Source: Syntrophaceae bacterium UBA5744
GTDB lineage: Bacteria; Desulfobacterota; Syntrophia; Syntrophales; UBA2192
Direction of reading: 5' to 3'
Assembly: GCA_002419215.1 (NCBI GenBank)
Contig: DIFQ01000136.1
Location: 151-10,252 of the forward strand
Length of the DNA: 10,102 nt
In this document: positions 1 through 6,705 of the stretch, piece after piece
Numbering within the stretch: the first letter of the stretch is position 1
How the letters are laid out: each line of letters begins with the position of its first letter
Made by a program: the position numbers and the translations under genes
Notes under the pieces: generated by a model
Told to the model about the DNA's origin: nothing
The model's database searches: none
Seen by the model: the letters and a program-made list of their open reading frames with translations, nothing else

Positions 1-740
1 ACGAAGCAATCGACCAGGCACGCAGCCTCCTTGCAAAAGTCGGTCTCTCCGATAAAGAAAAAGCCTGGCCCGAACAGCTTTCCGGCGGCCAGCAGCAGCG
101 CGTCGCCCTGGCCCGGGCCCTGGTGGCCGAGCCTAAGGTGATCCTTTTCGACGAGCCCCTGAGCAACCTCGATGCCAAACTCCGGGAGGAGACGCGGAAG
201 GAATTGCGGCGTTTTCTCACGGAGCTCAAGATCACAGCCGTCTATGTGACACACGATCAGATCGAAGCCTTGGCCCTGTCCGACACCATCGCGGTCATGC
301 GCAACGGCCGGATCGTCGAGATGGGAACGCCGCGGGAGATCTATTTCGATTCCGACCGGCAGTTCGTTGCGGATTTCATCGGGCATGCGAACTTCATCGC
401 GGGCAAGGTCGCCGTCGTCGGGGATCACGGAACGAGGATCGATTCCGCCATCGGCCCCATTGCCTGCGCAAAGAAGATCGGGGCGGCGCCGGGAACGGCG
501 GTCACCGTGTGCATCCGTCCCGAGTTCATCCGCGTGCTGAAGGAGAGCCGCGGGGACGGGGAAAACATCTTCCGGGGAAAGGTCGAATCGCTGGTATTCG
601 TCGGGGATGCCTACGAGGGGGAGATCCGCGTCGGCGAAACCCTGCTGATCTTCCGGATCGAGCCGACGACCGCCGTCCGGGAGGGCGAGGAGATCGCCCT
701 CCATTTCGACCCGCTTCACTGCTCGATTCTCATGAGCTGA
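1..740 (+). CDS. ABC transporter ATP-binding protein, 5'-truncated by window edge
   Basis: This is the ATPase subunit that powers a solute importer at the cytoplasmic face of the inner membrane. The reading frame is open from base 3, with 245 residues visible. The ABC signature LSGGQQQR is at visible residues 26-33, Walker B VILFDEP at 46-52, the D-loop SNLD at 54-57 and the switch histidine in VTHDQ at 84. A C-terminal region of about 90 residues (IGHANFIAGKV, then VCIRPEFI) looks like the TOBE regulatory domain of the PotA/FbpC/CysA group. Members of this group usually have about 340-370 residues, so roughly 100-120 residues including Walker A lie outside the window. A GTG at 123 is internal, because the signature motif lies before it. 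The fused permease follows 264 bp downstream on the same strand. That partner favours an iron(III)-type importer, but the ATPase alone cannot separate iron from polyamine, thiamine or phosphonate substrates. Confidence 0.95.
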   Translation, partial: EAIDQARSLLAKVGLSDKEKAWPEQLSGGQQQRVALARALVAEPKVILFDEPLSNLDAKLREETRKELRRFLTELKITAVYVTHDQIEALALSDTIAVMRNGRIVEMGTPREIYFDSDRQFVADFIGHANFIAGKVAVVGDHGTRIDSAIGPIACAKKIGAAPGTAVTVCIRPEFIRVLKESRGDGENIFRGKVESLVFVGDAYEGEIRVGETLLIFRIEPTTAVREGEEIALHFDPLHCSILMS

Positions 741-762
741 ACGGTTTGGAAGATCCCACATT

Positions 763-870
763 AAATCCTCCCCAGCCCTCCTTTATAAAAGGAAGGGGTA
801 AGAGCCCGTCCTCTTACGCAAGGCATTCTCTTAACATCCCCCTTTGCAAAAGGGGGAACGAGGGGGATTT
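763..870. repeat. MITE-like element with 36-bp imperfect terminal inverted repeats
   Basis: The left end (763-798, beginning AAATCCTCCCC) and the reverse complement of the right end (835-870, ending GAGGGGGATTT) align over about 36 bp. Each arm contains its own smaller palindrome: CCTTT-ATAA-AAAGG-like on the left and CCCCCTTTGCAAAAGGGGG on the right (838-856). The element has no coding capacity and lies between the ATPase and permease genes. Similar AAATCCCCC...CCCCCTTT repeats are familiar as dispersed intergenic elements in Deltaproteobacteria, from memory and not from a search. Confidence 0.7.
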
Positions 871-889
871 TCCTGAATCGCGATTGTCA

Positions 890-952
890 CGTCATTCCGG
901 GCTTGACCCGGAATCCAGTTTCAGATGGATTCCCGCCTTCGCGGGAATTACG
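890..952 (+). repeat. Dispersed palindromic repeat, copy A (two perfect stem-loops)
   Basis: The element contains two perfect 8-bp stems. ATTCCGGG/CCCGGAAT (894-901 and 907-914) has a 5-nt loop, and ATTCCCGC/GCGGGAAT (929-936 and 941-948) has a 4-nt loop. Near-inverted ends (CGTCA...TTACG) bound it. It is the same family as the minus-strand element at 8001-8064, which it matches over nearly its whole length. This widespread proteobacterial element gives the spurious peptide SFRWIPAFAGIT when translated. Here it lies in the leader of the permease gene, between co-directional ABC genes. Confidence 0.85.
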
Positions 953-1004
953 AATACGAGACAGCGGGGCATTGATCCCGCTGACCATTAGCGGCTGACC
1001 TGCG

Positions 1005-2684
1005 ATGCAAAAGACGAGAACGGCGTTGACGCCGGGCCTGATCGCGATTGTCGGATTTCTCACGGTCTGCCCCGTCGTCATGCTCATCCTGGGGAGCTTC
1101 AGCGGGGAGCTGGGCGCCTTCGGCACATTCACCCTGGACAAGTACGTCCAGGCCTACACCGACCCGGCCTTTGCGGAGATCCTCGTCAGCACGGTGATCT
1201 TCACCCTGGGCTCGGCCCTCGTCGCGACGGGTCTCGCCCTGTTCCTGGCCTACCTGAACACCCGGACCAACATCCCCGGCAAATTCATGTTCGGCATCAT
1301 CTCCCTCATCCCGATGATGGTGCCGCACATCCTGTTCGCCGTGAGCTGGGTTCTCCTGCTCAACCCGTCGAACGGCATGATCAACCTCTTCCTGAGGCAG
1401 GTCCTCGGCTGGGAGGAGGCGGCGCTCAATATCTACACCCTCAAGGGGATGATCCTCGTGGAGGGGCTGCTCGACCTGCCCATCGCCTACCTGGTCATCG
1501 CCCCCGCCATGGCGGCCTTCGACGTCTCCCTCGAGGAATCCTCGAGGGTCAGCGGGGCGTCGAACTGGCGAACCCTCTACCGGGTGACCCTGCCGGTCCT
1601 GCGGCCGGCCATCCTTGCCGCCATGACGCTCGTGATCGTCCGGAGCCTGGCCTCCTTCGCCGTCCCTTCGGTCATCGGCATGCCGGGACAGATCTACGTG
1701 CTCGCCACCCACATCTACCGAATCATCGCCACGGGCTACGCCACGGACTACGGGATGGCGGCGGCGGTGGGGATGAGCGCCCTGGCCGCCTCCATCACGC
1801 TCATCGTCCTGTACCGGCGCCTGACGCGCGAAGGCGAAAAGTACGTGACCGTCTCCAGCAGGGGCTACCGGCCGAGCGTGATCGATCTCAAGGGGGCCCG
1901 GTACCCGCTCTTCGGGATCGTCGCCCTGATCTCCTTCGTGCTGATCGTCCTTCCGGTCATCGTTCTTTTCTACACGTCGCTCGTTCCCTACGTGATGACG
2001 CCGAGCGCGAAGGCCTTCGCGATGATGAGCTGGAGGCACTGGCTGGCGGTCCTCAAGGACCCCGTCTCCCTGCTTGCCCTGAAGAACAGCCTCTACCTCG
2101 GCATCGGCGGGGCGACGCTGGGGATCATCCTTTCGTTCTTCGTCGCCTACGTGATCGTCAAGGTCCGGACGAAGGCCTCGGGTTTTCTCGAGTCCCTGAG
2201 CTTCCTCTCCTTCTCCTTCCCGGGGATCGTCGTCGGGATCGGCTTCATGTGGTTCTTCGTCCAGACGCCGCTTTACTCCACGATCTGGGCGCTGCTGATC
2301 GGCTACATCGCCACCTACCTGCCCTACGGCCTGCGGCCCCTGACCAGCGCCTTCGTCCAGATCCATGGCAACCTGGAGGAGTCCTCCCGGGTCTGCGGCG
2401 GCGGGCCGCTCTACACCATGCGCAGGATCGTCCTCCCCCTGCTGGTCCCGGGGATCGTCTCCGGGTGGATCCTGATGGCGACCATGTTCGTCCGGGAGCT
2501 GAGCCTCTCGGTTGTCCTCTCCCGGCCCGGCACCGAGGTCCTGGCCGTGCAGATCCTCCGGTTCGCCGAGGACGGCCTCTGGGGAAGGCTCTCGGCCCTG
2601 GGGATCCTGATGATCTTCATCTCCACGGCCCTGGTGGTCATCGCCTCCCTGGTCGGGAAGAAGCTGACAAAGACGAACCCGTAA
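1005..2684 (+). CDS. Fused ABC transporter permease (FbpB/AfuB-like, two BPD domains)
   Basis: This integral inner-membrane channel of an ABC importer carries two permease halves on one chain of 559 residues. Each half has the EAA-type cytoplasmic loop that docks onto the ATPase: EESSRVSGASNWRT...LP at about 177-203 and EESSRVCGGGPLYT...LP at about 458-484. Hydrophobic segments are visible at about 11-30, 58-84, 95-119, 149-170, 202-223, 250-270, 301-325, 361-385, 403-420, 424-441, 480-495 and 530-549, giving roughly six per half. The length and the internal duplication fit the FbpB/AfuB (ferric iron) type. Related fused permeases also move thiamine or 2-aminoethylphosphonate, so the substrate is uncertain. 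The ATPase gene is upstream, and no solute-binding protein is in the window. The ATG at 1005 has no good Shine-Dalgarno sequence (AGCGGCTGACCTGCG precedes it), possibly because the repeats at 763-952 have altered the leader. Confidence 0.93.
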   Translation: MQKTRTALTPGLIAIVGFLTVCPVVMLILGSFSGELGAFGTFTLDKYVQAYTDPAFAEILVSTVIFTLGSALVATGLALFLAYLNTRTNIPGKFMFGIISLIPMMVPHILFAVSWVLLLNPSNGMINLFLRQVLGWEEAALNIYTLKGMILVEGLLDLPIAYLVIAPAMAAFDVSLEESSRVSGASNWRTLYRVTLPVLRPAILAAMTLVIVRSLASFAVPSVIGMPGQIYVLATHIYRIIATGYATDYGMAAAVGMSALAASITLIVLYRRLTREGEKYVTVSSRGYRPSVIDLKGARYPLFGIVALISFVLIVLPVIVLFYTSLVPYVMTPSAKAFAMMSWRHWLAVLKDPVSLLALKNSLYLGIGGATLGIILSFFVAYVIVKVRTKASGFLESLSFLSFSFPGIVVGIGFMWFFVQTPLYSTIWALLIGYIATYLPYGLRPLTSAFVQIHGNLEESSRVCGGGPLYTMRRIVLPLLVPGIVSGWILMATMFVRELSLSVVLSRPGTEVLAVQILRFAEDGLWGRLSALGILMIFISTALVVIASLVGKKLTKTNP

Positions 2685-2692
2685 AAAGCAGA

Positions 2693-2722
2693 AAGCCCCG
2701 GCGGCTTCAGCCGACGGGGCTT
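2693..2722. terminator. Shared terminator between convergent permease and HD-like gene
   Basis: The hairpin has an AAGCCCCG stem paired with CGGGGCTT and an inner CGGCT/AGCCG stem with a 2-nt loop, and it begins 8 bp after the permease stop. On the minus strand it is followed by a T-rich tract (TTTCTGCTTTTT), so it fits best as the intrinsic terminator of the minus-strand gene ending at 2746. On the plus strand the T tract is poor. Confidence 0.8.
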
Positions 2723-2745
2723 CCGGATTCCTGCTTCCCGCAGTC

Positions 2746-3753
2746 TTACTGGAAAATCTTCGGTACGCCGAGGACCTTGATCGGATCCTGATCCGGCTTC
2801 AGGCCCATCAGCTTCACCAGCTCGGGCCGGATCTTTTCCCAGTCCTGCTTCGCGAGCGCTTTCCCTTTCTCCGTCTTGGCTTCCTCGTAGAGACGGAAGA
2901 AGACATAATACACAATCTGCGCTTCTTCCTTCGTGTCCTTCGCTTTCCAGCGCTTCTGCGCGAGCACCCTCCACTTGCTGCCCTCGGGGACCACCGACTC
3001 GTAGACGAACTGGGAGATCAGGTCGGCGTCGTGGGCGATCTTGGCCGAAGCGTTTTCCGGCTCCGGGAAGACAGCCTGCCAGGAGCCCTTCCTGCCTGCC
3101 GCCTGATCCACGGAATCCCGGAAATACCAGTACCCGGTGGAGTGCTCGATGATGGTCACCTGCATCATCTCGATGTCCTTCTCGGAGAATCCCCCCGCCT
3201 TGCGCGCGATCTCGCCGGCCGTCAGGGCGCCCGTGATGTGGTGGATCAGGGCGAGGTTCCCCCCGACCTTCGGGCTTTTCAGCAGCGCTTCGTCGCCCCA
3301 GAACCCGGGGGAGTTCTTGAAGTAGCCCGCCTTCTTCAGTTTCGCGACCATCTCGGCGCACTTGCGGAACACCTCGGGGTTCGTCAAAACGGCCGCCTTG
3401 TCCTCCTTGCTGATGTTGTGCAGGATGTCCGCCGCGATGGCCAGCTTCCGTTCCTGCCGCTTCAGCGGTCTGGCCATCTCGTAGGCCAGGGCCGAACACA
3501 CCCGGTTGTGCAGGATATCGCCCCCGGGTTCCTTCAACTGCTGGACCGCCGTGGCGATCATGACGTCCATGAGGCCCTGCAACTCGGGGAACTCCTTGAG
3601 GTAGGCCTTCTCCCAAGCCAGGTAGGGCTCCGGCAGCCCGTACTTGTCCTGTGAGGCGGCCGCCGCGATGCCTGCCATCCCGGTGATGCAGACGATCGCG
3701 ATCAGGCCAATGATGAACCGCTTACCGTTCTCACTTTTTCTGTTCTTCCCCAT
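2746..3753 (-). CDS. Exported HD-domain-like protein with HN in place of HD
   Basis: The protein has 335 residues. An N-terminal basic stretch and hydrophobic core (residues 11-33, ending AAAAS) look like a Sec signal peptide with cleavage near residue 33, so the mature protein is probably periplasmic. The rest matches the pattern of HD-superfamily metal phosphohydrolases of the YqeK-like five-ligand kind. ILHNRV has H82, AADILHNISK has H112-N113 where the family has HD, LIHHITGA has H171/H172, IIEHSTG has H204, and IAHDADLI has D242/D244. The Asp-to-Asn change at 113 removes a usual metal ligand, so catalysis may be lost or altered. HD enzymes are normally cytoplasmic nucleotide hydrolases, which makes the export signal odd. 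The start at 3753 is supported by GAGGA a few bases upstream (CTTGAGGAGGACAAACT). The gene stands alone and ends at a shared terminator. The fold assignment is from motif spacing only, and the substrate is unknown. Confidence 0.8.
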   Translation of the reverse strand: MGKNRKSENGKRFIIGLIAIVCITGMAGIAAAASQDKYGLPEPYLAWEKAYLKEFPELQGLMDVMIATAVQQLKEPGGDILHNRVCSALAYEMARPLKRQERKLAIAADILHNISKEDKAAVLTNPEVFRKCAEMVAKLKKAGYFKNSPGFWGDEALLKSPKVGGNLALIHHITGALTAGEIARKAGGFSEKDIEMMQVTIIEHSTGYWYFRDSVDQAAGRKGSWQAVFPEPENASAKIAHDADLISQFVYESVVPEGSKWRVLAQKRWKAKDTKEEAQIVYYVFFRLYEEAKTEKGKALAKQDWEKIRPELVKLMGLKPDQDPIKVLGVPKIFQ

Positions 3754-4111
3754 AGTTTGTCCTCCTCAAGATGTGTGACCTTTTTCTTTAATCTCCAACA
3801 TACCACGAATGCGGGTTCATTTTCATCAGACTAACTCAAATATCGATCCATGGCGGCGAGTTCATCGGCAGCGCTTTTCCCGGCAGTCAGGAGGCTTTCG
3901 GCATCAGACAGCGTCCTAGGGTCGAATCAGACAGGGTCTGATGGCGCGAATGCGGGAATGAGAGTAGGCAATAACCAGCCGGGGTCATCGATCATGCGAC
4001 ACCCGGCAGCGTGCAGCGGTTCGTGGAATAAACGTTCTTTGAAGAGACCAGACCACGATCACGAATTGCGCGGGCACCTGCCTGCGCGTTCGAGGACAAG
4101 GAGGTTGTCCG
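3754..4111. other. Non-coding interval between divergent genes
   Basis: These 358 bp separate the HD-like gene (minus) from the 79-residue gene (plus) and should hold both promoters, though I could not fix convincing -35/-10 pairs. A perfect hairpin, ATCAGAC-AGG-GTCTGAT, lies at 3926-3942. Further copies of ATCAGAC occur at 3825 and 3903, and CGAATGCGGG occurs at 3806 and 3947. These could be operator half-sites. An open frame at 3850-4167 has no ribosome-binding site and low-complexity composition, so I do not call it. Confidence 0.45.
4098..4104 (+). promoter_or_regulatory. Strong Shine-Dalgarno site
   Basis: AAGGAGG lies 7 bp before the ATG at 4112. It is a near-consensus ribosome-binding site and the main argument that the short downstream frame is a real gene. 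Confidence 0.7.
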
Positions 4112-4351
4112 ATGAGCTATTTCAATGCGGCCAGAACGGCAGGCGCGTGCAAACAAGTCGCGCGTGAAGAGGATGATTACATCTACGATACGCCGCACCT
4201 TTTCCCAAACGATTCGTGTCCGGTACAAAGGACCAGCTTTTACGAAATCGAGCATAAGGTCCATTCACACGAGAACGACGACGCCGGCGTGAACCGCCTC
4301 ACTCCGGATGTCTGGGAGAACCTCTGGCTCTCGATCAACGAAGCGGCGTGA
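4112..4351 (+). CDS. Small protein of unknown function (79 aa)
   Basis: I do not recognise this protein. It has 79 residues and is acidic: 14 Asp/Glu against 6 Lys/Arg, with a run EEDD at 19-22. It has two cysteines (C13, C36), a His-rich patch HKVHSH at 48-53 and a C-terminal part VWENLWLSINEAA that could be helical. There is no signal peptide or membrane segment, so it is probably cytoplasmic. The start is supported by AAGGAGG 7 bp upstream, the best ribosome-binding site in this part of the window. Adjacent genes are not close enough to form an operon: the HD-like gene diverges from it and the next plus-strand gene starts 481 bp downstream. A hairpin at 4432-4449 may end the transcript. 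An overlapping minus-strand frame (3992-4264) lacks comparable translation signals. The small size and lack of recognisable homology leave some doubt. Confidence 0.6.
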   Translation: MSYFNAARTAGACKQVAREEDDYIYDTPHLFPNDSCPVQRTSFYEIEHKVHSHENDDAGVNRLTPDVWENLWLSINEAA

Positions 4352-4431
4352 TGAATGGTTGAGGAGCTTTTTCCCCCGGATACCTGTTCACAAGTTCAGA
4401 TACCCGTCATGTCGAAAACGATTGCACGCGA

Positions 4432-4449
4432 CCCGCAGCTTGCTGCGGG
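4432..4449. repeat. GC-rich perfect hairpin
   Basis: CCCGCAGC and GCTGCGGG flank a central TT, making a perfect 8-bp inverted repeat with an AGCTTGCT-like loop. No T tract follows, so it is a poor intrinsic terminator. It resembles short dispersed palindromes seen in Deltaproteobacteria, but only this copy is in the window. Confidence 0.55.
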
Positions 4450-4492
4450 GTAAGCGAGCATAATAACAGCTAACCCATTTCCTTAAGTTTCT

Positions 4493-4522
4493 AAATTCCT
4501 GGCACCTTTGTGCGAGGAATTT
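4493..4522. repeat. 30-bp interrupted palindrome (stem-loop)
   Basis: AAATTCCT (4493-4500) pairs with AGGAATTT (4515-4522). Inside, GCAC (4502-4505) pairs with GTGC (4510-4513) around a CTTT loop, with a single G/G mismatch between the two stems. The 12 paired positions are contiguous apart from that mismatch. It could be an RNA hairpin or an operator, and it is 140 bp after the 79-residue gene. Confidence 0.65.
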
Positions 4523-4832
4523 TAATAGTACCTGCAGGAAGTGAGCCCCCGGATCACCGGCGGCCCGCCGGGTCGATCAAAACCCTGCCGCCCCTCCAAA
4601 CACCCCCCCTGTTCACAAGGCACCCCGTTTTTTACCGCTGGCGTATTTTCTGAAATTCTCAAAGAATGCAATGGCTTGTAAGGCGTACCGAGACCCCTCG
4701 GGCGTCGAATTGCATCCCCTGTAAACCAAACGCCGTGTCGTTCGTTTTACCAATCAAACATACGGAACGATTCAAGGTCAGTGGTTGGTTAAGGACAATC
4801 GAAAGAATTAACGCCAGGGAAAGGAACCGAAC

Positions 4833-5138
4833 ATGAAACGCATTCTAATCGCCATGATGATCACCCTGCTCGCCGCTACCGCAGCAAGCGCATCCGATGT
4901 GGGCTTCTCCGTCAGCATCGGCCAGCCGGGCTTTTACATGAACATCGGCAACGCTCCTCCGCCCGTCGTTTACGCGCACCCGGTAGTCTACGCTCATCCG
5001 GTCGTGGTCCGGCCCGCGCCCGTGGTCGTTGCCCGGCCCGTTTACTATCACGTGCCCCCGGGCCATGCGAAGCACTGGCAGCGATCTCACTACGGTCACC
5101 CCGTTTATTATCGGCATGACGGTCGGTACTACCGATAA
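4833..5138 (+). CDS. Small secreted His/Tyr/Pro-rich protein
   Basis: The protein has 101 residues. A clear Sec signal peptide (MKRILIAMMITLLAATAASA, cleavage after residue 20) leaves a mature protein of 81 residues, probably periplasmic or surface exposed. The mature part starts SDVGFSVSIGQPGFYMNIG and contains a tandem VVYAHP repeat (45-50 and 51-56). It ends in a His/Tyr-rich tail with HVPPGHAKHWQR (73-84) and PVYY (90-93). Eight histidines and ten tyrosines in the mature part suggest metal binding or surface interaction, but no function is known to me. The DVGxSxxIGQPGFY start and the PPGHxxHW...PVYY tail recall a family of small exported proteins common in Betaproteobacteria, from memory. 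The start is preceded by AAAGGAACCGAAC. A strong terminator follows the gene at 5221-5251. Confidence 0.85.
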   Translation: MKRILIAMMITLLAATAASASDVGFSVSIGQPGFYMNIGNAPPPVVYAHPVVYAHPVVVRPAPVVVARPVYYHVPPGHAKHWQRSHYGHPVYYRHDGRYYR

Positions 5139-5220
5139 CGGAACGCATCGACAGCCATATTAGCACGGCGGATGCCAACCAGCAATGCGGGGTTTTGAAC
5201 CACCCCGGATGACATATACA

Positions 5221-5251
5221 AAAAAGCAGGGCAATTCCGGCCCTGCTTTTT
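5221..5251. terminator. Bidirectional intrinsic terminator
   Basis: AAAAAGCAGGGC (5221-5232) and GCCCTGCTTTTT (5240-5251) form a perfect 12-bp inverted repeat with a 7-nt loop. A T tract follows the GC stem on both strands. It lies between the convergent secreted-protein gene (plus) and MBL-fold gene (minus) and should end both transcripts. Confidence 0.93.
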
Positions 5252-5287
5252 CTTTAATCACAAACGAGCACGGCTCCAATCAAGCTC

Positions 5288-6340
5288 CTATACCGTGATG
5301 ACGTATTTTGTGCCGACGGTGTTGATGATGAACTGATTGGGCATCTCCTTGCTGAACGCTTCAACAGCCTCGAATCCGGTGCAGTGGGTCGGCACAATGT
5401 ATTGCGGATTGATCGCTTTGATGTCGGCAACCGTTTTTTGAATGATCTCCGGTTTGGCGCCGGTCAGGTGAAACCCGCCCAGCACCAGGTACACTTTTTC
5501 GATCCCGGTGATCTTCTGGGCGTGTTTGACGGTGTTCACAATGCCCCTGTGGGCGCATGCGGAAAGCACAACCAGCCCCTTTCCCTTTGCATTCAGGATC
5601 ACGGCCTGCTCGCCGGGGAAGGTTGTCGGAACATAATCGTTGCCTTTCTTGTCCACAAACCGGGGCGGGACTTTTTCATAGTCCGTAACCTGCTCGACCT
5701 TGCCTGTGAAATAGGCCCCGGGGATGAACGGGGCAGGGCCTTTGATCTCGACAATCTTAATGAAACCGAGCCCTTCGACATCCTCTTTTTTCAGACCCAG
5801 CAGGCTGATGACATTCCCGTTAGGCAATCTCTGATACGTGCCCACAAAGAATGGGTCTCCGACATAAAGAGGTGTGCCTTTTCGGAACGCATCCTTGTTT
5901 GCCTTCATGATCTCGAGAAACGCCTGCTGATGATCCCAATGGTCGTGGCTGATCCCAAGGGCTTCGACTTTCGCCGGGTCAATCTTCAGGAGCTTCATGT
6001 TCTTCATGACCCCCTGGGGATCCGAGCCAAAATCGAAAAGGCAGCAGTGTGATTTCCCATTTACGACGGTTTCAATCTGGTAGGCCAGACCGTGCTCGCC
6101 GTGCGGTGCGACGTCCAGCGGAGATACAACTCGCTTCAGTCGTTTGGCTATCTTGTCATCGGATCGGGTGGCATCGACATAATTGTCGGCAAGAACCGTG
6201 ACGGTGATGCTGTCGGCTTCCGGGATCCTGACCACCCCTTGAGCCAGGGAGATTCCTGGAAACAGATTCCCCGCGAGAAGAACCGTGCCCGTGACGGCCG
6301 TCGCATTCAGAAACTCTCTTCTTGTCATTTCCTTGTCCAT
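5288..6340 (-). CDS. Exported metallo-beta-lactamase-fold hydrolase (COG1237-like)
   Basis: This 350-residue MBL-fold metalloprotein is likely exported folded by the Tat system. The N terminus carries the twin-arginine motif TRREFL (6-11) and a hydrophobic stretch ending near SLAQG (31-35). The main metal motif is SHDHWDH (131-137: H132, H134, D136, H137). Further candidate ligands are H264 in ACAHRGIVNTV, H291 in GGFHL and H319 in VPTHCTG. The GGFHLTGA and PTHCTG blocks are typical of the COG1237 group, which includes archaeal proteins annotated as dihydropterin-related ribofuranosylaminobenzene phosphate synthases. That enzyme name should not be transferred to an exported bacterial protein, and the substrate is unknown. 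The length is full for an MBL domain plus signal. The start at 6340 has AAGGAGAAGG upstream; Met5 is a weaker alternative that would keep the RR motif. The gene stands alone, with a terminator downstream at 5221-5251. Confidence 0.92.
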   Translation of the reverse strand: MDKEMTRREFLNATAVTGTVLLAGNLFPGISLAQGVVRIPEADSITVTVLADNYVDATRSDDKIAKRLKRVVSPLDVAPHGEHGLAYQIETVVNGKSHCCLFDFGSDPQGVMKNMKLLKIDPAKVEALGISHDHWDHQQAFLEIMKANKDAFRKGTPLYVGDPFFVGTYQRLPNGNVISLLGLKKEDVEGLGFIKIVEIKGPAPFIPGAYFTGKVEQVTDYEKVPPRFVDKKGNDYVPTTFPGEQAVILNAKGKGLVVLSACAHRGIVNTVKHAQKITGIEKVYLVLGGFHLTGAKPEIIQKTVADIKAINPQYIVPTHCTGFEAVEAFSKEMPNQFIINTVGTKYVITV

Positions 6341-6579
6341 GACCTTCTCCTTTCCGGCCCATGTCTATGAGAGCATGTAAAACAAACGGGAGGACGACGA
6401 TCGCGATTGAACGCGCCGGGAGCAATGCCGCAGGAAGCAGGATGGCCCCTCGAATGTCATCCGCAGACAGACATGGCCCCCATGGAATCCTGGATCCCAG
6501 AGGAGCCATTCACATGGGCATCTTGAGTTGACACCCGGACATACGGCATCCCAGAGGCGGTTCAGGAGGTTAGGGGTGA

Positions 6580-6595
6580 AGTGAAAATTTTCACT
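6580..6595. promoter_or_regulatory. Perfect 16-bp palindrome, possible operator
   Basis: AGTGAAAATTTTCACT is perfectly self-complementary with an AT-rich centre, the form expected of a dimeric repressor site. It lies 240 bp upstream of the MBL-fold gene start. No regulator gene is adjacent, so the operator role is inference. Confidence 0.4.
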
Positions 6596-6705
6596 GCAGC
6601 GTGGAAAACAGAAGAGGGTTCGCGAAGAGAACTGAGAAATGAGAATTCTGAAATTTGAATTGCCTGAAAAATCATAGCATTGCTCAGGATGAAGTCAAGC
6701 GAATT

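Larger units (their letters stand above)
4352..4832. other. Non-coding interval with several hairpins
   Basis: This 481-bp gap has no credible gene. It holds a GC-rich hairpin at 4432-4449, a long AT/GC palindrome at 4493-4522, a GC palindrome CCGGCGGCCCGCCGG at 4557-4571, and the leader of the secreted protein gene at 4833. An AAGGAA ribosome-binding site precedes that gene. I could not identify a convincing promoter pair. Confidence 0.5.

Noticed and set aside
948..2366. 472-residue minus-strand open frame opposite the permease
   Set aside because: It is Asp/Glu/Arg/Gly/His-rich with no domain logic. It is the antisense shadow of a high-GC gene whose plus-strand product is a clear permease.
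2411..3616. 401-residue minus-strand frame overlapping the HD-like gene and the permease
   Set aside because: It is a shifted frame across two convergent genes and their terminator, with no signal peptide or family motif.
3850..4167. 105-residue plus-strand frame before the 79-residue gene
   Set aside because: It has no ribosome-binding site and Ser/Ala/Arg-rich composition, and it overlaps the better supported start at 4112.
4500..4513. Sigma-54-like TGGCAC...TGC element
   Set aside because: The spacing between the GG and GC elements is one base short, which sigma-54 does not tolerate well. The bases are better explained by the 4493-4522 palindrome.
4383..4619. 12-bp direct repeat CCTGTTCACAAG at 4383 and 4608
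   Set aside because: A match of this length is expected by chance in a 10-kb window, and neither copy is linked to a structure or gene boundary.
5384..6052. 222-residue plus-strand frame opposite the MBL-fold gene
   Set aside because: The minus-strand frame holds all the metal-binding motifs, and the plus-strand frame lacks a ribosome-binding site.
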